Shown here: one piece after another, positions 25,367-33,289 of the stretch | Numbering within the stretch: position 1 is the first letter of the stretch | Layout: the number at the start of each line of letters is the position of its first letter | NCBI GenBank assembly: GCA_020024475.1 | Contig: JAHHTS010000017.1 | Coordinates: 1 to 37,496 of the forward strand | DNA length: 37,496 bases | Direction of reading: 5' to 3' | From: Oscillospiraceae bacterium | GTDB taxonomy: Bacteria; Bacillota; Clostridia; Oscillospirales; Ruminococcaceae | Position numbers and translations under genes: made by a program | The notes under the pieces: generated by a model | What the model was told of the DNA's origin: nothing | Database searches by the model: none | What the model saw: the letters and a program-made list of their open reading frames with translations, nothing else

Positions 25367-27112
25367 ATGACAATTTATTCGTTTATTAAACCCAAGACAA
25401 AATATTTTATTCTTTCCGTAATTCTTGCTGTTGTTGGTGTAGGAGCGGAAATGGTACCGTATTTTGCCGGAGTGAAGATGATTTGTATGATGTACCATGG
25501 GGAGACGCAATTGGCTGCGTACGGTGTTCCTCTGTTGGCAGCAGCCATAGGATATATTGTAAAAAGCGTATGTGCCAGTTTTTCAGCGCTGGTATCCCAT
25601 ACAGGAACTTTTGAAGTCCTGTATGATATCAGGTGTGCATTAATCGATAAACTGACAAGAGTTCCTCTTGGCTATGTGAAGGAAACCCCATCAGGAACAT
25701 TTAAAGATACAATTGTTGATAAAGTAGATGGGCTGGAACAATATTTAGCTCATTTAATACCAGAATTAACGGCAAATTTATTAATACCTGTAATCATTAT
25801 CATATATCTGTTTACAGTCAGTATAAAGATGACTCTGCTGATGTTTGCAACGCTTCCTATAGTACTTTTGTGCTGCTGGGGAATGACGATTGGATTTGAA
25901 GAAAAATGCAAAAAGTTCTACAAAGCGAAGGAAGATGTCAGTTCTGCTACAATTGAATATGTGAATGGAATTGAAGTTATAAAAGGCTTCAATCAGGCAG
26001 CATCTTCTTATAAAAAATATGCAGATGCGGTATTCAATAATGCGGCATTTGGATATGAATGGCAAAAAGGAGCTCAGGGATTTTTGTCTGCTGCCATTTG
26101 TATCATGCATTCTACCATGTTAACGCTGTTGCCATTTGGATACTATTTTACACATAAGGGAAGTGTTTCTGTAGATACGTTACTTACTTTTATAATTTTG
26201 GGAATCGGATTGATGACACCTTTGATTAAGGCCCTTTTCATGTTTGAGACAACAACAAAAATGGAAGCTGATTTTGAAACAATTGCTGAAATATTGGAAG
26301 CACCGGAACTGGTTCGTCCTAAAGAAAGTCAGGCTTCTGTCGAATCAGGAATTGAATTAGAACATGTTTCTTTCCGTTACAGAAGTAAAGAAAAAGATGC
26401 ACCCATGGTTCTGAATGATATCAGTCTGCGGATACCGACTAATCAGGTAACAGCCCTTGTTGGTCCATCGGGAGGCGGAAAATCAACGATAGCAAAACTG
26501 ATTGCAGGATTTTGGGATGCAGACAAAGGACAAATTCGTATAGGTGGAATTCCAATCAATCAAATTTCTCAGAAGGAATTAAATAAAAAAATTGCATATG
26601 TATCACAGGATGTATTCCTTTTCAATGATACAGTTATGGAAAATATCAGAGTTGGAAAGAAAGGTGCAACTGATGAGGAAGTGATTCGTGCAGCAAAGGC
26701 ATGCGGGTGTCATGAATTTATAGAGAGTCTGGAAAATGGTTATCAGACGATGGTCGGAGATCGTGGATGCAGTCTGTCTGGTGGAGAAAGACAGAGAATT
26801 ACCATTGTTCGTGCCATGCTTAAAGATGTACCGATTATTATTTTGGATGAAGCTACATCCTATACAGATCCTGAGAATGAAGCAGTGCTACAGGATGCGA
26901 TTTCCCGATTGGTTGCAGGCAAGACACTGATTGTAATAGCTCATCGTCTGGCAACCATTGCGGATGCAGATCAGATTATTGTGATTGAGCATGGTCAGGC
27001 AAAGGCAGTTGGTACTCATGCAGAACTGTATGCTACAAATGAACTGTATCAGCGCTTGTGGGACGCGAACTGCGGTGTGCGTAGGAAGGAGATGGAGAGA
27101 AGTCATGCTTAA
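25367..27112 (+). CDS. ABC transporter half (membrane + ATPase), first of pair
   Basis: Residues about 1-310 hold six predicted membrane helices, starting FILSVILAVVGVGAEMVPYF. Residues about 330-580 form an ATPase with GPSGGGKST, LSGGERQR, IIILDEATSYTDPE and IAHRL, all key residues present. The protein belongs to the exporter-fold (type IV) family and would pair with the next gene product. Similar half-transporter pairs serve siderophore import (YbtP/YbtQ, IrtA/IrtB) or metabolite export, and sequence alone does not decide. I chose ATG 25367 (581 residues). An in-frame ATG at 25328 would overlap the ACP gene by 35 bases and adds a charged tail. Confidence 0.88.
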   Translation: MTIYSFIKPKTKYFILSVILAVVGVGAEMVPYFAGVKMICMMYHGETQLAAYGVPLLAAAIGYIVKSVCASFSALVSHTGTFEVLYDIRCALIDKLTRVPLGYVKETPSGTFKDTIVDKVDGLEQYLAHLIPELTANLLIPVIIIIYLFTVSIKMTLLMFATLPIVLLCCWGMTIGFEEKCKKFYKAKEDVSSATIEYVNGIEVIKGFNQAASSYKKYADAVFNNAAFGYEWQKGAQGFLSAAICIMHSTMLTLLPFGYYFTHKGSVSVDTLLTFIILGIGLMTPLIKALFMFETTTKMEADFETIAEILEAPELVRPKESQASVESGIELEHVSFRYRSKEKDAPMVLNDISLRIPTNQVTALVGPSGGGKSTIAKLIAGFWDADKGQIRIGGIPINQISQKELNKKIAYVSQDVFLFNDTVMENIRVGKKGATDEEVIRAAKACGCHEFIESLENGYQTMVGDRGCSLSGGERQRITIVRAMLKDVPIIILDEATSYTDPENEAVLQDAISRLVAGKTLIVIAHRLATIADADQIIVIEHGQAKAVGTHAELYATNELYQRLWDANCGVRRKEMERSHA

Positions 27113-28835
27113 GATATTAAATAAACTATATTGTTTATCAGATAAGGAAAAACCAAATATTATTCGTTCTGCCGTGTATGGTCTGATTTATTCTGCATTT
27201 GAATTACTGCAGTTTTACGCAGTGTACTGTATTTTACGTGCAATTGCTTTAAATACAGGTAAGAACCTGATAGTAAAGGTATTTTGTATCATGTTGGTCA
27301 GTATTACAGGGTGTATTGTTATGCACATGCAGTCAAATATCCGGCAGATGCATGCGGGAATGTTTATGGCGGCAGATAAACGAATGGAGATTGGAGATCA
27401 TCTTCGGTATGCTGCAATGGGATTTTTCAGTGACAGCAGTCTTGGAAAAATATCTGCGGCAGTTTCATCTAAACTTTATCTGGTAGAAAACACGGTTCCT
27501 TCACTTTTGAATAATGTGATTCAGGGAATTGCGTATACGACTATATTGGTTTTGGGATTTACTGTGTTTCAGTGGAAAATTGGATTGATTATGATGGCAA
27601 CCTGCATACTTTATTATGTGATTATACATTGTATGTTTGAGGCAACCAAAAAGGCAGCGCCAAGAAAACAGAAGGCATTGACAAAGTTGGTGGAAAATGT
27701 ACTGGAATACATTCATGGTATTGTTATCATACGGTCTTTTCAGGATGAAAATGATTCTCTTAGTCAGAAGATGAAGAAAGTGTTGAAGGAGAACTGTCAG
27801 TCGGATATTTCTTATGAGAAAAAGCTTCTTCCCTATAAAATGCTTTCTAATTTAGAGGTGAAATGTGGGACTGTGATTGCAATAACAGTTTCTGTACTTA
27901 TGTATCTGAATGGCAGTATTGAAATCTATGAATCAGCACTTGCAGTTATCTGGCTTTTTGTGGCATTCAATCAAATGGAACTGGCAGGCAGTATGATTAC
28001 AATTTTGCAGAATCTGGATACCGCTGTGGATGATATTAATGAGAATGGAAACCCTCCTATTATGGAGAGCGGAGAAGTCAGATTTGTAGGAGACAACTGC
28101 GATATTGAGATTAAAGATATCAGTTTTTCATATTCTAAGAAAAAGGTCATTGATCACGTATCGCTTTTTATTCCTGAAAAAACACTAACTGCCATTGTGG
28201 GATATTCTGGAAGTGGAAAAACAACACTTTGTAATCTGATCAGTAGATTCTGGGATGTGGATGAAGGAGAAATACGGATAGGCGGGCGAGATATTCGGGA
28301 CTATCGCACAGACGAGTTATTGAGCAATATTAGTATTGTATTCCAAAATGTGTATTTGTTTAACGATACAGTAGCTAATAACATACGTTTTGGAAAACCG
28401 GATGCTACAATGGAGGAAATAGTGGAAGCGGCAAAAAAAGCCTGCTGTCATGACTTTATTATGAACCTTCCTCAGCAGTATGATACTGTAATTGGAGAAA
28501 ACGGCGGTTTCCTTTCAGGAGGAGAAAAACAGAGGATATCTATTGCAAGAGCTATGATTAAAGATGCACCGATTGTAATTCTGGATGAAGCAACTTCAAG
28601 TATCGATCCTGAAAACGAGCAGCTGATTCAGAATGCTATTCAGGAACTTACTAAAAATAAGACTGTCATTATGATTGCACATCGCCTGAATACGGTAAGA
28701 AATGCAGACCAGATTGTGGTAATGAATGGTGGAAAAGTGGAACAGACAGGTATACATGACCAGCTGATCCGTGAAGACGGAATCTATTCTTCATTAGTAA
28801 ATGTCAGAACTAAAGCACTTGGTTGGAAGTTGTAG
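27105..28835 (+). CDS. ABC transporter half (membrane + ATPase), second of pair
   Basis: Residues about 1-315 hold about six membrane helices (AVYGLIYSAFELLQFYAVYCI at the first). Residues about 340-575 form an ATPase with GYSGSGKTT, LSGGEKQR, IVILDEATSSIDPE and IAHRL. Both catalytic Glu residues of the pair are present, so the heterodimer may have two working ATP sites. The start ATG 27105 lies eight bases inside the previous gene, with GGAAGGAG upstream; this coupling fits equal production of two partners. It is 576 residues. A terminator follows 20 bases after the stop, so it is the last gene of the operon. Confidence 0.88.
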   Translation: MLKILNKLYCLSDKEKPNIIRSAVYGLIYSAFELLQFYAVYCILRAIALNTGKNLIVKVFCIMLVSITGCIVMHMQSNIRQMHAGMFMAADKRMEIGDHLRYAAMGFFSDSSLGKISAAVSSKLYLVENTVPSLLNNVIQGIAYTTILVLGFTVFQWKIGLIMMATCILYYVIIHCMFEATKKAAPRKQKALTKLVENVLEYIHGIVIIRSFQDENDSLSQKMKKVLKENCQSDISYEKKLLPYKMLSNLEVKCGTVIAITVSVLMYLNGSIEIYESALAVIWLFVAFNQMELAGSMITILQNLDTAVDDINENGNPPIMESGEVRFVGDNCDIEIKDISFSYSKKKVIDHVSLFIPEKTLTAIVGYSGSGKTTLCNLISRFWDVDEGEIRIGGRDIRDYRTDELLSNISIVFQNVYLFNDTVANNIRFGKPDATMEEIVEAAKKACCHDFIMNLPQQYDTVIGENGGFLSGGEKQRISIARAMIKDAPIVILDEATSSIDPENEQLIQNAIQELTKNKTVIMIAHRLNTVRNADQIVVMNGGKVEQTGIHDQLIREDGIYSSLVNVRTKALGWKL

Positions 28836-28854
28836 AGTTTGCAAAATATTAAAT

Positions 28855-28886
28855 CTCTCAGGAAAAATCCTGGGAGGTTTTTTTTT
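28855..28886 (+). terminator. Terminator of the biosynthetic operon
   Basis: An eight-base stem CTCTCAGG / CCTGGGAG (one G-T pair) with loop AAAAAT is followed by a run of nine T. It lies 20 bases after the second ABC gene and before the MarR promoter. Confidence 0.85.
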
Positions 28887-28905
28887 GGTATTCTATTTTT
28901 TAGTA

Positions 28906-28933
28906 TTGACAAGTAAAGTAAAACGTATATAAT
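28906..28933 (+). promoter_or_regulatory. Promoter of the MarR gene
   Basis: TTGACA (28906-28911) and TATAAT (28928-28933) are both perfect consensus boxes, 16 bases apart. The palindrome at 28930-28948 overlaps the -10 box. Confidence 0.8.
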
Positions 28934-28948
28934 TAACAATGTTAATTA
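28930..28948 (+). promoter_or_regulatory. Candidate autoregulatory operator of MarR
   Basis: A perfect inverted repeat with eight-base arms, TAATTAAC-AAT-GTTAATTA, overlaps the -10 box and the likely start point. The size and placement fit MarR-family binding and self-repression. It shares the GTTA/TAAC word with the operator at 11704-11746 but not its layout. Confidence 0.65.
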
Positions 28949-28959
28949 CAGGAGGGAAT

Positions 28960-29406
28960 ATGGATAATATTAATTGGCAAAGGATGTTGGCTTTTCAACA
29001 AGAATTACACCAATTCTCCAGAACTATGTTAATTCAGAAACAAAAACAGTTTTTAACGTCGAGTGAAAGAGAATTATTAGCCTGGATTTATTTGGAGACA
29101 AAAGAGTGCACTCCATTGTTTCTGAGTAAAATGAGCGGAATGAAAAAAGAAGCAGTAAGTCGTTGTCTAAAAGCATTGTATGAAAAAGAATGTATCCAGA
29201 AAATTAAAAGAGTTACAGATGAACGAAGTTATGTTCTTTCTCTGACAGAAAAAGGAGAGAATGAACTGAAAAGAGATTATGCAATCATGTTGCAGTCATT
29301 TTATGATTTGTATAGAGATATGGGAGAAGAATTCGAAGAATTATTTACTCTTATTTCCAAAGCAAACAAACAAATGCTGATTTTATCTGAACAAAAAAAG
29401 GAGTAA
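28960..29406 (+). CDS. MarR-family transcriptional regulator
   Basis: A 148-residue winged-helix regulator: helices LSKMSGMKKEAVSRCLKALYEKECI, then the wing with DERSYVLSLT, the MarR signature D.R...L.LT, and a long C-terminal helix for dimerization. Members usually repress their neighbours and let go when a small molecule binds. I chose ATG 28960, which follows GGAGGG at a good distance; an in-frame ATG at 28939 lies before that site and inside the palindrome. It is set off from the operon by a terminator and has its own promoter. It is the likely sensor for the pathway product or precursor. His residues typical of the zinc sensor AdcR are not seen. Confidence 0.88.
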   Translation: MDNINWQRMLAFQQELHQFSRTMLIQKQKQFLTSSERELLAWIYLETKECTPLFLSKMSGMKKEAVSRCLKALYEKECIQKIKRVTDERSYVLSLTEKGENELKRDYAIMLQSFYDLYRDMGEEFEELFTLISKANKQMLILSEQKKE

Positions 29407-29489
29407 TCAGAATGAAATTTTATGATATTTGTAAAAGTCAATATATTTATGTACAAAAAGTGGAAAATAAAAATGTACAATTCCCACTG

Positions 29490-30183
29490 TTATTCCTCAG
29501 CTTTTGATTCCAAAAAGGCTCTTTTTTCCTTTAATCTATATGACGTTCCTTTGATGGAAACTATTTGAGAGTGGTGCAACAGACGATCTAAAGTTGCTGA
29601 GCCGAAGATATCTGCCCACTTAGAAAAAGGCATGTTTGTTGTAATAATAGTACAATGCTTTTCATACCTTCTTGCTATAAGCTGAAAAAACAAGTTTGAT
29701 GAATCTTGATCAATTGGCATATACCCGATTTCATCTATAATTAAGACCTTATATTTTGCAAAAAACTTAAGCCTTGATTCAAGACGGTTTTCTATTAAAG
29801 CTTTCTTTAGCTGATTCATCAAAGCTTCGAAAGTTATAAAATATGTAGAAAAACCCACTGGATCCGACAAACAGGATGTTCTCCTGCTTGTCTATAAAAT
29901 TTAGTTGATTAAGATCCAGTAATTCCCTTTTATTTATATTGGGTTGAAATGAAAAATCAAACTCATCCATTGTTTTATAGAATGGGAAACCAGCAGTTTT
30001 TACGCAGGCATTCTCTGCTCGTATTTTATTGCTGTCCTTTTCTATTTTTATTAATTCTTCAAAAGCTTGAGTAAAAGACTTTTCACCTTTATTTACGAGG
30101 TCTGCATAAAAGTCGATATTGTTTTGCATTTCATGCATTCCTAGATCTGATAGACCATTTATTATTTTTGCATAAGTTGGCAT
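29490..30183 (-). pseudogene. istB: IstB-like ATPase, Walker A deleted and frameshifted
   Basis: IstB is the AAA+ helper of IS21 transposition. The N-terminal part (30183 to about 29870) reads normally up to ILFVGSSG, where the family continues VGKTHLA. Here the frame runs on as unrelated residues to a stop. The C-terminal part in another frame starts at about GFSTYFITFEALMNQL and keeps Walker B (VLIIDEIGYMP). A deletion at the GSSG codons has removed the GKT of Walker A and shifted the frame, so no working ATPase can be made. Confidence 0.85.
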
Positions 30184-30195
30184 TCTTTCTCCTTT

Positions 30196-31095
30196 TTACA
30201 GGAAGTCGTCCATTTGACGAAGATTATCTTCTGCCATTTCTGCAACTGTATTTACATCATCTACACAATAAGATAATAAATTTTTGTAATGCTCTTTTTG
30301 ATAATTCAATCGTTTGGAACTTAAATGATGTTCTGCTATTATTTCCATGTTATAATAAATAAAGAGTTTATCAGGAGTAACCTGTATACTTACAGGCTTT
30401 CCTTTTGTATATGGATGGCGAGGTTTACAAAGTTTTATCTTAAAATTAAAATCTTTTGCAAAGGCTCTCATCTTATCATTTATATGTCGATGATTACATT
30501 TCAAATCCACAACAGATGCCATGTTATCAAAGAGTATTTCTTTGGGAACACCACCAGTTGCAATGAATGAAGCAATTAGGCAGTCGAAAACATCCTGTCT
30601 TGTTTTGTAAAGTTTGTAAGTGAAGTGGCAGTATCTAGAATGCCCTAATTTATAATCAAACACCTGAAAGGTGAAGATTTCGCCGAATTTATTGGCTATT
30701 GATACATCCTCTTTCCAGTCGACCTGAGCTTGAATCCCAGGTGCTGTTTCATAGCGTGGATGACCTTTAACATTTTTTCTTGGTTGTAAGTCATTGGCTT
30801 TAATATATTTAGTGAAATTCGAATAGGTACCAATATCTGTATCTACTTCAGAAAGAATAAATTCATAAACAGCTTTTGCTGTTGAACCTTTTATTGCTAA
30901 TTTATTCTTTATAAGATCCTTATGTTTATCTAATGTACTTGGCTTATTGTGATGTTCAGGCTTACCTTCGTATCCGTCATAATACTTTTTGATAGTCCTT
31001 CTATCGATGCCATATATCCGAGATAACTCAGAAAAGTTTGATTTTGTATCACTCAATTTAAGTATTTTGAGCTGAGTTATAAGTGCAATGTCCAT
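30196..31095 (-). pseudogene. istA: IstA-like transposase with internal deletion
   Basis: IstA of the IS21 family is usually about 480-515 residues; this frame gives about 299. The N-terminal helix-turn-helix (IYGIDRRTIKKYYDG) and the first two catalytic Asp positions (AQVDWKED and ILFDNMAS) remain. At HPYTKGK the sequence jumps straight to PVSIQVTPDKLFIY, which belongs near the C terminus. An in-frame deletion between two GK codon pairs has removed the segment that carries the catalytic Glu (GKVE in the family). I chose ATG 31095, with GGAGGTG upstream. It should be inactive. Confidence 0.82.
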
Positions 31096-31186
31096 GGGTA
31101 ACACCTCCATGATAACAATAGCACAGGTAAGCTTTTTGTACATTTTTATATTCCATTATATGTACATTTTTATTTTACCATTTACA

Positions 31187-31304
31187 ACAATCACTTTAGA
31201 TAATAATATTTCTTATATGAATTATAAATAATATCTAGGGATTTCCCAAAATTTCCATATGTTTAAGCCCGCCCGTGGCGATGCATTTTTTCATTATTCA
31301 AGAC
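31187..31304. other. Short non-coding gap
   Basis: Between the IS21 right end and the zinc-ribbon gene. I see no gene and no clear terminator or promoter. Confidence 0.4.
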
Positions 31305-31526
31305 TTAGCCTTCGATAATTCCATCATTATCGTCTTCGTCTGAATTGATGGTTTCACCACAATTGGTGCATTCCCATTCCTCATCCCAATACATAATCCC
31401 CCCACAATTAGGACAATTTTTAAAATATCTCTCTTCAGTATAATCTTCTAGTTCACCAGAGCAATAAGGACATTTGCTATACTCGGATTCGTCGTATACC
31501 TTCTCACAAAATGGGCACATCTGCAT
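31305..31526 (-). CDS. Double zinc-ribbon small protein
   Basis: A 73-residue acidic protein with four Cys pairs: CPFC, CPYC, CPNC and CTNC. These form two zinc ribbons, separated by an acidic linker, with an acidic tail (SDEDDNDG). Such proteins are often hypothetical adaptor or nucleic-acid-contact proteins. AAGGAGAAAA precedes ATG 31526. It follows the small membrane protein gene on the same strand. The function is unknown. Confidence 0.7.
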   Translation of the reverse strand: MQMCPFCEKVYDESEYSKCPYCSGELEDYTEERYFKNCPNCGGIMYWDEEWECTNCGETINSDEDDNDGIIEG

Positions 31527-31562
31527 ATTTTTTTCTCCTTATAATTTTATAATAGTTCTGCT

Positions 31563-31970
31563 TTACGCAGCATACTTTGTGTATGTATTAACAAGTGTCT
31601 GATGCTGCAACAAATCAATCCCCAATGCTGTAGCTTCAGCTGCTTTTTCAGCAGAATGATGTCTTCCACCAGATAAGTTTCTGATATGTTGGCTAACTTC
31701 AAAAGGCTCCTGTGGTAAAGTGTACACTCTAACTGGAATCTCTGCTTCAATTACCGTGGAAACTGTCTGCACTTTAATGATGAAATCGGACCGTTTTTCC
31801 ATTGTTTTTCTTAGACTGTTTTCAACAGACTCACACAGCTCCTGGACGGTTTCCCTATTTTTTAAACCAATAATAATTCCAATGATAGTAGTAGCACTAA
31901 TTCCTGCAATGCACAGTTGATTCTTATGAGCTCTAACCCAATCAATAAATTCTTTATTATTTTCTTTCAT
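31563..31970 (-). CDS. Small protein with one membrane segment
   Basis: A protein of about 135 residues with one hydrophobic segment near the N terminus (QLCIAGISATTIIGIIIGL), preceded by basic residues, then a soluble C-terminal part of about 95 residues. I do not recognise the family. AAAGGAGG lies about six bases before ATG 31970; another ATG at 31976 is too close to that site. It starts 14 bases after the end of the MerR gene and is probably co-transcribed with it, so it may be the MerR target or part of its response. Confidence 0.6.
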   Translation of the reverse strand: MKENNKEFIDWVRAHKNQLCIAGISATTIIGIIIGLKNRETVQELCESVENSLRKTMEKRSDFIIKVQTVSTVIEAEIPVRVYTLPQEPFEVSQHIRNLSGGRHHSAEKAAEATALGIDLLQHQTLVNTYTKYAA

Positions 31971-31983
31971 TTGCATACCTCCT

Positions 31984-32823
31984 TTACAAATCGTCGATAT
32001 CATAACCACCATAATACGCCAAAGCCTGTGCAATGAATAAACATCCTGCTTTTCCATAATTTCTTTCGTACATAATTGCTACATCTCCACCAAGGAAAAA
32101 CGGAACCATGTACTTGGCAATAAACTGCGGTGTAATTTTCCCATCAAGCTCCGGTTCCGTATTGTAATCCGCAAGATACTCATGTAACAGTTTAACTACT
32201 CTCTGCACCGTGTCACTGTCATATCCAAAGTCTTTCATATCAGAGATAACTTGATAGTAGCCATGAAGAGCGTATATGTGCATCATTCCTTCAGCATCAA
32301 ATTTTTCAAGCATTTCAAAAATATGCTCCACATCATCAGAACCCCACTCTTGCGGAACCTTTGAAATAAGCTTATCTGCCATTTTCATAAACGGCGCTGA
32401 ACGTGGGTCGTCATAGAAGTTCCAGTTCTTGTGAACGTACTCTAAAAAATCATTAAATTTGACATTGCCGATTTTTGATGTAGTAGGAACACGGCCTAGA
32501 AGTTTTATACTTTTAGCAAATTCCAAATAAATAAGGTTCTCATCATGTTTGCGTTCCAACTCCGCAACTTTTTTAGCAATAGCAGTTTCAAAATCGAAAT
32601 CTGGATTGTTCATAAGATTATAGATTTCTTTTGCTGTGAACCCAACACCAATAAGTAATTTGATGCCCCATATTCTTTCTATATCCTCATCACTGTAATC
32701 ACGATATTTATTCGTTGGATTACGACTCTTATTGTCCGAAAGGAGTTTTTCTTTCTCATAATATCTAATCATATCACGGGTTATGCCAAGATTCTCAACC
32801 ACCCATTTCACTGAGTATCCCAT
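31984..32823 (-). CDS. MerR-family regulator with long C-terminal domain
   Basis: The N-terminal 70 residues are a MerR helix-turn-helix: YSVKWVVENLGITRDMIRYYEKEKLL, then YRDYSDEDIERIWGIKLLIGVGFTAKEI. A dimerization helix follows. The C-terminal 170 residues resemble the ligand-binding region of TipA-type or similar activators but I do not recognise a known ligand class. I chose ATG 32823 (279 residues), with AAAGGTGGTGAT upstream. Its own promoter has the 19-base spacer typical of MerR-controlled promoters, so it is probably self-regulated. The two genes after it on the same strand are probably in its operon. Confidence 0.8.
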   Translation of the reverse strand: MGYSVKWVVENLGITRDMIRYYEKEKLLSDNKSRNPTNKYRDYSDEDIERIWGIKLLIGVGFTAKEIYNLMNNPDFDFETAIAKKVAELERKHDENLIYLEFAKSIKLLGRVPTTSKIGNVKFNDFLEYVHKNWNFYDDPRSAPFMKMADKLISKVPQEWGSDDVEHIFEMLEKFDAEGMMHIYALHGYYQVISDMKDFGYDSDTVQRVVKLLHEYLADYNTEPELDGKITPQFIAKYMVPFFLGGDVAIMYERNYGKAGCLFIAQALAYYGGYDIDDL

Positions 32824-32845
32824 TAAATCACCACCTTTCACTTTC

Positions 32846-32876
32846 ATAATACACCCTGGTGTCACACCAAGGTCAA
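32846..32876 (-). promoter_or_regulatory. MerR-type promoter with 19-base spacer
   Basis: On the minus strand TTGACC (32876-32871) and TATTAT (32851-32846) are 19 bases apart. The spacer holds a dyad CTTGGTGTGACACCAGG. An over-long spacer with a centred dyad is the classic arrangement that a MerR protein untwists to activate. It lies 23 bases before the MerR start codon. Confidence 0.82.
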
Positions 32877-32958
32877 TAGATATATCAAAAAGTTTAAATA
32901 TCCCATGTACAAAGCCCTCACTTCAAAGTTGTGATAAGGTTTCTGTCATTTTATATAT

Positions 32959-33276
32959 TCACCCCATTATAATTAATCCAACCTGGTCTCTCAACTCTTT
33001 TATTATCTCACCAATTAATACACCGAAAAATAATATTATAAATATTACACTATTGAGGCATAAGAGAAATAATCCTTGAACCCAATCTCGATTTACTACA
33101 ATAACTGCAATCATCAGGACTGTCAGAACAAATCCAATCAGCCCTTTTACAATAGACGCCAAATTGATTAAAATATCAGTTGCAACTCCGATTAACAGTA
33201 ATATAAGCCAAAGAGGAATCAGTATAATCTTTCCAATTATTTTTAAAATGAATAGTCCCATTTTCAGTATCAACAT
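32959..33276 (-). CDS. Small hydrophobic membrane protein
   Basis: A protein of about 105 residues made mostly of hydrophobic stretches, with about three membrane segments (ILKIIGKIILIPLWLILLLI, LIGFVLTVLMIAVIVV, LFLLCLNSVIFIILFFGVLI). I do not recognise a domain. Similar small membrane proteins follow RepA genes on related elements. I chose ATG 33276, with AAGGAGGT eight bases upstream. It overlaps no other gene, and its 5' end lies 14 bases from the end of the RepA frame, so it is likely the last gene of the par-rep operon. Confidence 0.6.
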   Translation of the reverse strand: MLILKMGLFILKIIGKIILIPLWLILLLIGVATDILINLASIVKGLIGFVLTVLMIAVIVVNRDWVQGLFLLCLNSVIFIILFFGVLIGEIIKELRDQVGLIIMG

Positions 33277-33289
33277 AAGCAATACCTCC

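Larger units (their letters stand above)
29450..31186 (-). mobile_element. Decayed IS21-type insertion sequence
   Basis: The ends share the word TGTACATTTTTAT and its complement. On the left, TGTACA is at 29450 and 29474 with AAAATAAAAATGTACA. On the right, TGTACA is at 31137 and 31161, followed by TTTTTATTTTACCATTTACA. Repeated end motifs are typical of the IS21 family. Inside are istA and istB on the minus strand, both damaged. I could not identify a target duplication. It inserted 43 bases after the MarR stop. Confidence 0.78.

Noticed and set aside
11801..28835. A classical salicylate or catechol siderophore cluster
   Set aside because: No isochorismate synthase, salicylate synthase or dihydroxybenzoate genes are present; only the Cy-A(Cys) module and ABC pair resemble such pathways.
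13449..28835. Many minus-strand open frames of 60-130 codons inside the biosynthetic genes
   Set aside because: They lack ribosome sites and recognisable domains and lie fully inside genes with strong domain evidence.
28930..28948. AdcR-type zinc operator and zinc-sensing MarR
   Set aside because: The site TTAAC-3-GTTAA has a three-base rather than two-base centre, and the protein lacks the His ligands expected in AdcR.
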